Source of the DNA: an uncultured Parabacteroides sp.
GTDB taxonomy: Bacteria > Bacteroidota > Bacteroidia > Bacteroidales > Tannerellaceae
NCBI GenBank assembly: GCA_900547435.1
Contig: URGO01000121.1
Coordinates: forward strand, 1 to 9,565
Reading direction: 5' to 3'
DNA length: 9,565 bases
The notes below the pieces were generated by a model. That model saw only the letters and a program-made list of their open reading frames with translations, made no database searches and had not been told where the DNA came from. The translations under genes were made by a program, and so were the position numbers. Of this stretch, positions 1 through 5,481 are shown piece by piece; within the stretch, counting starts at the first letter, position 1; each line of letters starts with the position of its first letter.

Positions 1-78
1 AGCGAAGTGCAGGGAGCGAGTAGCGAAGCAGACGCAGCCTTGATTTTTTGGTTCTTTTGCATCAAGGCAAAAGAACGG
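1..78. repeat. Intergenic repeat, 'forward' copy, cut by window start
   Basis: This stretch matches 1813-1890 over 78 bases with only about two differences. It ends in a perfect hairpin: GTTCTTTTGC at 51-60 pairs with GCAAAAGAAC at 67-76 around a 6-base loop. It is the right-hand part of a longer repeat whose fuller copies lie at 1698-1890 and, in reverse orientation, at 1132-1257 and 8901-9097. No coding role is seen. The copy lies directly upstream of the small two-gene block. Confidence 0.85.
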
Positions 79-80
79 AT

Positions 81-102
81 ATAATCGGAGTGCAAATCCG
101 AT
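81..102. repeat. Short palindrome of the AATCGGATT family (degenerate copy)
   Basis: AATCGGAGT-GCA-AATCCGAT is a slightly mutated copy of the perfect hairpin AATCGGATT-GCA-AATCCGATT seen at 1420-1440 and 1645-1665, and with loop GTA at 9398-9418. As in the other copies, it is followed by a GAACAG-like sequence. It sits in the leader of the 142-840 gene, about 40 bases before its start codon. Confidence 0.7.
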
Positions 103-141
103 AGAACAGAATAATACAGACAACTAAAAAACGAAAAAACG

Positions 142-840
142 ATGAACGTAGAAACGAGATTAAAACAGGCACTGCAAGAGCAGATGCCGTTAGGGCAATT
201 AGCCTATGAGAAAGTCAGCGGACAGACCGTAGACCTGCTGACAGAGTATTTCATGCTGTTGGGATTCAAGATCCCGGACATGCAGGAACTGACGTTGCTG
301 GCACGTAAGGTGACAGACGACCTGTATGAAAGCTATTCCTACCTGCGCATGGAGGAGGTGGCGGTTTGCTTCGAGTTGGGCGCCAAAGGCGACTTCGGCG
401 AGTATGTCGGCTTGAACTGGCGGACCATAACCCGCTGGCTGAAGAGCTACAAGACATGCGACAAGCGACTGAAAGCAAAACAAGAGTTGGAAGAGGAGGC
501 GCGGCGGCGGGAGGCTCCGAAGCCGGATCCGAAAAAGGAGCGTTGGCACGAGACGCATTTCCTTTTGACCGTCTTCGATTTTTACAAGACCCGGGCGATG
601 GGCGACAACATCAACTTCCCCATCAGGACCTACGAGTCGTTGGAGAAGCGCGGCGTGCTGCCCTACTCCGAACAAGAGAAGCAGGAGGCGATAGCGCGGT
701 TCGAGAGCCTGGAGCAGAAAAGAAGAAGCAACGGCCTCCGCATCCGGGACAACTGGATGAGTACGGATGCGCTGTCGCAGGCTTGCGAGTCCCTGCTCAA
801 GAAGTATTTTGATTCGATTGACAGGCTGGAATTAAATTGA
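142..840 (+). CDS. Hypothetical accessory protein, 232 aa
   Basis: I do not recognise a named family with confidence. The protein is soluble, with no signal peptide or membrane segment. Residues 70-105 (EEVAVCFELGAKGDFGEYVG, then LNWRTITRWLKSYK) look like a compact helical module resembling segments of Bacteroidales phage- or mobile-element-borne hypothetical proteins; the WRTITRWL stretch could be a recognition-type helix. Residues 108-133 form a charged helix rich in Lys, Glu and Arg that ends in a Pro/Lys linker, probably joining two domains. The C-terminal 100 residues are helical and charged. The gene is followed after 49 bp by the DUF4248 gene on the same strand, so the two are probably co-transcribed. 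GC content is about 50%, higher than the middle of the downstream operon. A DNA-binding or replication-linked role is possible but unproven. The ATG is the first in frame, with no clear Shine-Dalgarno site, as is usual in Bacteroidales. Confidence 0.85.
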   Translation: MNVETRLKQALQEQMPLGQLAYEKVSGQTVDLLTEYFMLLGFKIPDMQELTLLARKVTDDLYESYSYLRMEEVAVCFELGAKGDFGEYVGLNWRTITRWLKSYKTCDKRLKAKQELEEEARRREAPKPDPKKERWHETHFLLTVFDFYKTRAMGDNINFPIRTYESLEKRGVLPYSEQEKQEAIARFESLEQKRRSNGLRIRDNWMSTDALSQACESLLKKYFDSIDRLELN

Positions 841-889
841 AAATTGAAAGCTGAAAATTAAAACTTAACAACTCAAAAACGAATAGAGA

Positions 890-1093
890 ATGAAAGCACT
901 TTCGATGTCAGAACTGGCCGTTTTGTATTTCCCGCATTCGTCGGTGAAGTCGGCCAGCACGCAACTGAAGCGGTGGATCGCCTATAACCGTGCGCTGCAA
1001 GACGAACTGAATGCCACCGGCTACCGGAATGGCCAGCGGATGCTGACCCCCAAACAGGTGGATCTGATTGTCTATTACCTGGGGGAGCCGTGA
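890..1093 (+). CDS. DUF4248 family small protein, 67 aa
   Basis: This very short protein fits the DUF4248 pattern I recall from Bacteroidales. It starts with an (S)MSELAVLYFP segment at residues 5-15, has a QLKRWIAYN helix near 25-33, and ends TPKQVDLIVYYLGEP at 53-67. The YLGEP terminus is characteristic of the family and shows the protein is full length. The function of the family is not known. The arrangement (ELA..YFP, a tryptophan helix, then a PKQVDLIV helix) suggests a small helix-turn-helix-like fold, but that is inference. The family often lies next to phage-like or capsule-associated accessory genes. Here it follows the 232-aa hypothetical protein on the same strand. The stop is followed by the hairpin repeat at 1132-1159. 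Confidence 0.88.
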   Translation: MKALSMSELAVLYFPHSSVKSASTQLKRWIAYNRALQDELNATGYRNGQRMLTPKQVDLIVYYLGEP

Positions 1094-1131
1094 TAGCTCC
1101 GTTACTTTGGGGCTTGATGCAATTTGTGCTT

Positions 1132-1257
1132 GTTACTTTTGGCTTGACCCAAAAGTAACCAAAAGGTCAAGGCTGCGCCTGCTTCGCTACTCGCTCCCTG
1201 CACTCCGCTGTTCGCATCGCAAACTCGCGCTTTGCGCTCAAACAGCGATGCTCCCGG
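1132..1257. repeat. Long intergenic repeat, 'reverse' copy
   Basis: This copy matches 8901-9026 in the same orientation at a constant offset of 7769 bases. It starts with an 11-bp perfect hairpin: GTTACTTTTGG at 1132-1142 against CCAAAAGTAAC at 1149-1159. CTTGACC (1143-1149) can instead pair with a GGTCAAG that lies downstream of the hairpin, giving a competing fold. It is the reverse complement of the repeat family at 1-78 and 1698-1890. It follows the DUF4248 gene and might act as its transcript end, but no T-run follows the stem. Confidence 0.85.
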
Positions 1258-1266
1258 AGGCATCTT

Positions 1267-1545
1267 AACCCCTCAGTCTCGCTTCGCGAGCCAGCTCCCC
1301 TAAGGACAGGGGAGCTATCTTCAGGACTTAAAAAAGCTCCCCTGTTGTAGGGGAGCTCCCCGAAGGGGTGAGGGGTTATACCAGCGCATAACCGGATTAA
1401 AAATCCTGATACTCAATACAATCGGATTGCAAATCCGATTGAACAGGAGCGTAGGCGAAACATCTCCTGCGCCGGATGGTTGTAGAGACGCAATATTTTG
1501 CGTCTCAAATGCACGCAGGAGATGTTATGACGCGGGAGGTATCTT
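1267..1545. repeat. Composite palindromic repeat unit, complete copy
   Basis: The unit runs from AACCCCTCAG to GGGAGGTATCTT and recurs at 9244-9515. It contains stacked hairpins: AGCTCCCCT/AGGGGAGCT at 1293-1316 and again at 1335-1357, CCCC-GAA-GGGG just after, AATCGGATT-GCA-AATCCGATT at 1420-1440, and a large nested palindrome at 1460-1525. In the last, ACATCTCCTGCG pairs with CGCAGGAGATGT and an inner GAGACGCAA-TATT-TTGCGTCTC (1485-1506) forms a second stem. No transposase or coding content is present. It resembles a MITE or REP-like non-autonomous intergenic repeat. Confidence 0.85.
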
Positions 1546-1684
1546 CAGGACTTAAAAAAAGCTCCCCTGTTGTAGGGGAGCTCCCCGAAGGGGTGAGGGG
1601 TTACAATAGCGTATAATCGGATTAAAAATCCTGATACTCAACACAATCGGATTGCAAATCCGATTGAACAAGACAAATCCGATT
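1546..1684. repeat. Partial second composite palindromic unit
   Basis: This is a tandem, truncated copy of the middle of the composite unit. It has the hairpin AGCTCCCCT/AGGGGAGCT at 1560-1582, CCCCGAAGGGG, and AATCGGATT-GCA-AATCCGATT at 1645-1665, then an extra half-arm AATCCGATT at 1676-1684. It lacks the CATCTCCTGCG nested palindrome that ends complete copies. The boundary suggests recombination between repeats. Confidence 0.8.
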
Positions 1685-1697
1685 GAATAAGGAACCA

Positions 1698-1890
1698 ATG
1701 CCGAAGGCGAGGGCGATGGGGATTGGCCTTGTCTGGTGAGCGTCAAGCGAACGACCGGAACGGAGCGACCGGGAGCATCGCTGTTTGAGCGAAGCGAGTT
1801 TGCGATGCGAACAGCGGAGTGCAGGGAGCGAGTAGCGAAGCAGACGAAGCCTTGATTTTTTGGTTCTTTTGCATCAAGGCAAAAGAACGG
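1698..1890. repeat. Left arm of inverted repeat bracketing the RiPP operon
   Basis: Read forward, this arm is close to the reverse complement of 8901-9097. ATGCCGAAGGCGAGG at 1698-1712 corresponds to 9083-9097. The block from 1733 (CTGGTGAGCGTCAAGCGAAC...) corresponds to the reverse strand ending at 9062. The inner end differs: the left arm has the GTTCTTTTGC/GCAAAAGAAC hairpin, while the right arm has the GTTACTTTTGG/CCAAAAGTAAC hairpin. A remnant of the second type, GGGTCAAGCCAAAAGCAAC, follows at about 1902-1920 after a C8 run at 1891-1898, so two repeat types seem to be joined here. Bases 1813-1890 also match 1-78. Confidence 0.82.
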
Positions 1891-1929
1891 CCCCCCCCAT
1901 TGGGTCAAGCCAAAAGCAACAAGAAAATC

Positions 1930-1947
1930 TTATGTCGTAAAACATAA
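1930..1947. promoter_or_regulatory. Possible small operator-like dyad upstream of promoter
   Basis: TTATGT at 1930-1935 and ACATAA at 1942-1947 form a 6-bp dyad with a 6-base spacer, ten bases before the -33 element of the predicted promoter. It could be a regulator site or chance in an AT-rich stretch. No regulator gene lies next to it. Confidence 0.25.
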
Positions 1948-1956
1948 ATTTCCCTA

Positions 1957-1987
1957 TTGTTTTTTACTCAAACTCTTCGTACGTTTG
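1957..1987 (+). promoter_or_regulatory. Bacteroides-type promoter of the RiPP operon
   Basis: TACGTTTG at 1980-1987 fits the Bacteroides -7 consensus TAnnTTTG exactly. TTG at 1957-1959 fits the -33 core with a 20-bp spacer, inside the usual range. Transcription would start near 1993-1996, giving an untranslated leader of only about 20 bases before the ATG at 2016. That supports the chosen start of the first operon gene. It is the only clear match to this consensus that I found near the operon. Confidence 0.65.
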
Positions 1988-2015
1988 CACCAAACACTAA
2001 AAAACAAAGCTAATC

Positions 2016-3965
2016 ATGGTCAATCTAACACCATCCACATACGAACAGGCACTGGCCTATCTGACGATAAACAGCAGTTTCACGGGAGACCTGGGGCTGT
2101 TTCACGGCAGAATGGGGATTATCCTGTTCTTTGCCCACTATGCCCGTGCCACCCAAAGCAAGCATTACGAGGATTTTGCCGGATATCTGCTGGATGAGTT
2201 GTATGAAGAGATTCATAACGATTTGCCGGTCAATTTAGAGAACGGTCTGTGCGGTATCGGCTGGGGTATCGAATACTTGGTGCAGCAGGGATTTATGGAG
2301 GGCGACACCGATGAGATTCTGGCCGACATCGACCGCAAGGTAATGGAACTCGACCCGTTACGGATGACGAATTTGAGTTTCCGGCGCGGCTTGGCGGGAA
2401 TTGCCTTTTATGTGATTGCCCGGTTGAATGCGAACAGAGCAACTTCCGCATTGCCTTTTGACGATGCTTATCTGACCTCCCTACAACAAGCCTTGGAACG
2501 TGCGGAGTTTACTGAGAAAGAGGAAGTACCTGCCGACTTGCCGGTTGTTTTCAACCAAGTACTGAAGGGCGAAAAGCTGACGCTTTCTCTTCCGGATTGT
2601 CTGACCCATTCGGAATTATCCTTAGACAAGTCTTTTGATGAAATGTTGCTGGGCCTGGAAGAAGGACTGGCAGGATGGCTGTGGAACAATCTGGATCCGG
2701 CAGCGGTAAAAACGGACTTGCTCCCCAAGACGGACAAGTGCATCTTCCTGTTTGACGAAGAGAGCCGTTCTACGAAATACGGTATCGGGACGTATGTCAA
2801 CCAACTGACGGATGCGTTGCAGGACACGGAGTGGCAGGTGGTACGGGTACGGATGTTTTCAAACTTAAATGAGGTTTATAATCTGCATAAAGAAAAGAAT
2901 ATAATCTACTTCGATTTGGCTGGTTTCAAAAGCAGAGGAGGCAATGAACTTATAAAAAAATATTACAGAAATGCATTTTTTACCTTGTATGTCTATTTTA
3001 GTGGTACAAATAATCCTGTATTTCATTTAAATGCCATGCAAGATGAAACATTGGTATCATTGTTTAAGAAATATTTCCCCTATTCGTCAGTAACTCTTAC
3101 ATTACATTATACAAGCTGGAGTTTTCAATTATTGGGAGATAGAAAGAAGTTAAATGCAGCATTAAAGTTTCCCAATAAAGAAGAAAATAAAACCTTGGTC
3201 AAAAATTTTAATCACGAAAAATTGTTGATGAATTTGTGCGACCGGATTATTGCTATTGCCTGTCATTCCTACGATGATATTATTAACTTGTATCAAATTT
3301 CAAAAGAAAAAACAGTCCTAATACCTCATGGCTTAAAGGATTCATACCGGTCTTTATCCGATGATAAACGGACGGAACAACGCAAAAAATACGGTATCTC
3401 TGCAGATGACCAATTACTTATTTTTGCAGGGCGAATCAGTCAGGTAAAAGGTATTGAGTACTTAGCAGAAACATTCTCAAGAATGGAAAAACAACATCCT
3501 AAGCTGCGTTTAATCATTGCAGGAGACGGTTGTTTTGAGCAAATATTTCCGTTACTCAAACCTGCATGGTCAAAAGTAATTTTTACCGGATTTGTGGATA
3601 AACCTATATTATACGAGCTGTTTTCCATCAGCGACATAGGCATTCTTCCCTCTCTACATGAAGAGTTCGGATTTGTGGCTTTGGAAATGATGATGATGAA
3701 GCTGCCTCTGATTGTCGGTAATACGACAGGACTTGCAGAATTGGTAAAAGACGGGGAATCCGGAATATTGGTTCCCACACAAAATAAAAATAAAGAGTTT
3801 ATAATGGATTCTTTGCAAGAAGCGATTCATAATCTTTTAATCAATGATGCTATACGTGTACAATTTGCCCAAAGGGGGCGAGAACGTTTTATGCAAAAGC
3901 ATGAATTGACAATTTTTCAGCAGAGAATGCAACAATTCTATCAAGAATGTTTATTAAACAAATAA
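2016..3965 (+). CDS. LanC-like domain fused to GT4-family glycosyltransferase (GG-Bacteroidales RiPP system)
   Basis: This is a two-part cytoplasmic protein of 649 aa. Residues 1-235 resemble a lanthionine-synthetase-C-like helical barrel. The Gly-rich repeat segments are GLFHGRMG (27-34), GLCGIGWG (78-84 region), RRGLAGIA (123-130) and GLEEGLAG (213-220). The LanC zinc ligands (WCYG and CHG motifs) are not seen, so classical cyclase activity is doubtful and the domain may instead bind the peptide. Residues 240-649 form a GT-B glycosyltransferase: KYGIGTYVNQL near 254-264, a FAGR segment at 470-473 followed by the K-G of the donor site, IIAGDG, and EEFGFVALE at 549-557, the E-x7-E motif of GT4 enzymes. 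The gene fits the glycosyltransferase family I recall as TIGR04157 of the GG-Bacteroidales peptide system. It is first in the operon, 61 bp before the precursor. Its 5' part is GC-richer (about 50-58%) than its 3' part (about 22-35%), with a sharp change near 2860. A sugar may be put on the precursor core, but the acceptor is unproven. Confidence 0.85.
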   Translation: MVNLTPSTYEQALAYLTINSSFTGDLGLFHGRMGIILFFAHYARATQSKHYEDFAGYLLDELYEEIHNDLPVNLENGLCGIGWGIEYLVQQGFMEGDTDEILADIDRKVMELDPLRMTNLSFRRGLAGIAFYVIARLNANRATSALPFDDAYLTSLQQALERAEFTEKEEVPADLPVVFNQVLKGEKLTLSLPDCLTHSELSLDKSFDEMLLGLEEGLAGWLWNNLDPAAVKTDLLPKTDKCIFLFDEESRSTKYGIGTYVNQLTDALQDTEWQVVRVRMFSNLNEVYNLHKEKNIIYFDLAGFKSRGGNELIKKYYRNAFFTLYVYFSGTNNPVFHLNAMQDETLVSLFKKYFPYSSVTLTLHYTSWSFQLLGDRKKLNAALKFPNKEENKTLVKNFNHEKLLMNLCDRIIAIACHSYDDIINLYQISKEKTVLIPHGLKDSYRSLSDDKRTEQRKKYGISADDQLLIFAGRISQVKGIEYLAETFSRMEKQHPKLRLIIAGDGCFEQIFPLLKPAWSKVIFTGFVDKPILYELFSISDIGILPSLHEEFGFVALEMMMMKLPLIVGNTTGLAELVKDGESGILVPTQNKNKEFIMDSLQEAIHNLLINDAIRVQFAQRGRERFMQKHELTIFQQRMQQFYQECLLNK

Positions 3966-4026
3966 TATATAGGTGATTTGTCGAACAGCCTGAAGTGGGT
4001 AGACTCGGATTTAAATCTTTTTTAGT

Positions 4027-4200
4027 ATGAAGAAACTCTCTTTATTAAAATTGAATGATTCAAAGAACCTTCAGCCAGACGAGCTGAAGCGAATCAAAGG
4101 TGGTAGCTGTAGTTCCTGGCGTTGTTCTTGTACTAGTAAACAAGACACACAAAATGTAGATAATGAGTTAGAAAGAAGGGATAAATACGGCTATGTTTAA
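4027..4200 (+). CDS. RiPP precursor peptide with double-glycine leader (TIGR04149-like), 57 aa
   Basis: This short gene is easily missed. Leader residues 1-26 start MKKLSLLKLNDSKNL and end with ELKRIKGG, the double-glycine signal cut by C39 peptidases of ABC exporters (consensus E-L-x2-I-x-G-G). The leader start and end match the GG-Bacteroidales natural-product precursor family (TIGR04149, from memory). The predicted core is 31 residues. It begins SCSSWRCSCTSK with Cys28, Cys33 and Cys35 (C-x4-C-x-C) next to Trp31, several Ser/Thr, and a charged tail ending RRDKYGYV. The Cys/Ser-rich first third is the likely target of the maturases at 5482 and 6938, and Ser/Thr/Cys are possible glycosylation sites. 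The polar tail might be a follower that is not modified. It lies between the glycosyltransferase fusion and the propeller gene and is followed by a hairpin at 4212-4239. No Shine-Dalgarno site is seen. The product structure is unknown. Confidence 0.9.
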   Translation: MKKLSLLKLNDSKNLQPDELKRIKGGSCSSWRCSCTSKQDTQNVDNELERRDKYGYV

Positions 4201-4211
4201 TTAAAGTCAGC

Positions 4212-4239
4212 CAAAGGGGATGCTTTTCTATCCTCTTTG
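4212..4239 (+). terminator. Stem-loop after the precursor gene (possible attenuator or RNA-processing hairpin)
   Basis: CAAAGGGGAT at 4212-4221 pairs with ATCCTCTTTG at 4230-4239, giving a 10-bp stem with one G-U pair and an 8-base loop. It starts 12 bases after the precursor stop, in the 80-bp gap before the propeller gene. No long T-run follows, so it is not a textbook terminator. It could stabilise the precursor mRNA or lower read-through, so that peptide is made in excess over its enzymes. Confidence 0.5.
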
Positions 4240-4280
4240 ATTGTATTTCAAATATATATTCAATTTTATACTATTATTTT

Positions 4281-5477
4281 ATGAAAAAGTTATTACTACT
4301 ATTTCTAATAGTATCTCAAGTTATTGTTTCTTATAGTCAAGAAGCTCGTATAATGCAAAAAAAAACATCAAAAAATGAAATTCGTATTGATCTTTATTCA
4401 GCCTATCAAAATAAGGCTCCAATACTTCAAATTAGCCAATTTGCAGAAGATATTGAATTTATTCCACTAGAAACAAATGAAAAATGTTTATTGGATGATT
4501 ATTTAAAAAACATTATAGTGACAAAAGATGATATCATTGTTTTTGACTATAATGGTTGTTATCGTTTCAACCGAAATGGAAAGTTCTTAAATAAAATAGG
4601 AACTAAAGGGAATGGTCCGGGTGAATATACTAAGCCCATGTCTATTGTGGTAGACACATTAAACCATTGGGTTTATTTCTCGGATTACCATTCGGGACGT
4701 TTTGTGAAATATGATTATTCAGGACGATATTTAGAGGATTTAAGGGTCGAAAATATGGGAAGTCATAATACGTTATACAAACCTCAAGAGATTATTGTAG
4801 AAAAGGATTTTTATCAGTTTGCCCCAAAAGAAGAACGTTATAGTCTGTTATACTATTCAGAAAGTCAAAAAAAGATTATTTCAAAAATGAGATGTGATTA
4901 TGATAAAGAAATTCCGAGATTAGCAATGTGTAATCCAATATCTTATTCATATAAAGGAGGAATGTATATGAAAGATTTTTGGTGTGATACAATCTATCAA
5001 ATGATAGACCCATATCATTTACAATCGTATGCAATCTTCGATAGAGGAGAATTAGAACGCCGTACTCGAGATGATAAATCATTGATTACTGGAAAAGAAG
5101 AAAATATAGACAAAAAAGTTCTTGATATTCTTCGGATTTCGGAAACAGATAGATATATTTTTATTTGTTCAAATAGAGTAAATGCTACCTACGATAAGAA
5201 AAGTAAAAAAGTATATGGTGGAGGAGAATTAGAGGAATATGAAAGATTAGGAGTAGAAGATGATTTGTATGGCTCTCCAGGTATTCGTTCTGACTATTTT
5301 CCTAATGGAGTAATAGGAAATGAACTCTGTACTTTTCGTCATGCCCATGAGTTCATAGAGAACGGAGATGGCGAGCATTCCATTACTGATGCCCGTTATG
5401 ACGCTTACCGAAAAATGGTGGACAGTTTGGATGAAGAGGACAATCCTGTAATTATGATTGTGAAAATTAAAAGATAA
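4281..5477 (+). CDS. Secreted 6-bladed beta-propeller protein
   Basis: This 398-aa protein has an N-terminal Sec signal peptide: MKK, a hydrophobic stretch to about residue 16, and a likely cut after SYS19. There is no lipobox cysteine, so it is probably a periplasmic or secreted soluble protein. Residues 51-65 (ISQFAEDIEFIPLET) and 96-116 (FNRNGKFLNKI, then GTKGNGPGEY) match the Bacteroidales 6-bladed beta-propeller family (PF17170-like). These families typically show 'FIPLET' followed by a 'GKFL..IG.KG.GPGEY' blade, and blade-like repeats such as YFSDYHSGRFVKYDYSGRYL follow. Such propellers commonly sit beside GG-Bacteroidales rSAM genes, but their job is not settled. Binding the exported peptide, immunity or sensing are options. 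The gene is AT-rich except for its last 150 bases. The stop is 4 bp before the rSAM start, so the two are translationally close. Confidence 0.85.
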   Translation: MKKLLLLFLIVSQVIVSYSQEARIMQKKTSKNEIRIDLYSAYQNKAPILQISQFAEDIEFIPLETNEKCLLDDYLKNIIVTKDDIIVFDYNGCYRFNRNGKFLNKIGTKGNGPGEYTKPMSIVVDTLNHWVYFSDYHSGRFVKYDYSGRYLEDLRVENMGSHNTLYKPQEIIVEKDFYQFAPKEERYSLLYYSESQKKIISKMRCDYDKEIPRLAMCNPISYSYKGGMYMKDFWCDTIYQMIDPYHLQSYAIFDRGELERRTRDDKSLITGKEENIDKKVLDILRISETDRYIFICSNRVNATYDKKSKKVYGGGELEEYERLGVEDDLYGSPGIRSDYFPNGVIGNELCTFRHAHEFIENGDGEHSITDARYDAYRKMVDSLDEEDNPVIMIVKIKR

Positions 5478-5481
5478 AGCT

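Larger units (their letters stand above)
1094..1956. other. Gene-free intergenic block built of palindromic repeats
   Basis: About 860 bases without a credible gene. Short open frames here, on both strands, run through repeat units that recur at 8880-9565 and encode low-complexity translations such as RSRLRLLRYSLPALRCSHRK; they are side products of the repeats. Contents in order are a reverse copy of the long repeat (1132-1257), a composite palindromic unit (1267-1545), a partial second composite (1546-1684), a forward copy of the long repeat (1698-1890), a C8 run, and the approach to the operon promoter. Confidence 0.8.

Noticed and set aside
199..675. 158-aa minus-strand open frame
   Set aside because: Antisense to the 142-840 gene, biased composition, no recognisable domain.
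366..812. 148-aa open frame within the 142-840 gene, same strand
   Set aside because: Arg/Gly-rich low-complexity translation in another frame of a convincing gene; no family signal.
142..1093. Toxin-antitoxin pair from two small adjacent genes
   Set aside because: The 67-aa protein fits DUF4248 and the 232-aa protein shows no toxin or antitoxin motif; the 49-bp gap without overlap gives no support.
1068..1268. 66-aa open frame overlapping the DUF4248 end and repeat
   Set aside because: Its translation (SRLRLLRYSLPALRCSHRK) recurs from the downstream repeat near 8930-9010; not a gene.
1267..1684. CRISPR array because of repeated short units
   Set aside because: Repeats are nested hairpins of different kinds with unequal spacing, not one repeat with unique spacers; no cas genes.
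1552..1908. 118-aa minus-strand open frame in the repeat block
   Set aside because: Runs entirely through palindromic repeats. Nearly the same translated pieces appear from the repeats at 9242-9433, so it is a repeat by-product.
3966..4026. Separate promoter for the precursor gene
   Set aside because: I found no TAnnTTTG element with a suitable upstream TTTG in the 61-bp gap; the nearest GTGATTTG lacks the TA.
2016..4200. Lanthipeptide locus, suggested by the LanC-like domain
   Set aside because: No dehydratase (LanB, LanM, LanKC) is present and the LanC-like part lacks visible zinc motifs; the radical SAM enzymes fit better.
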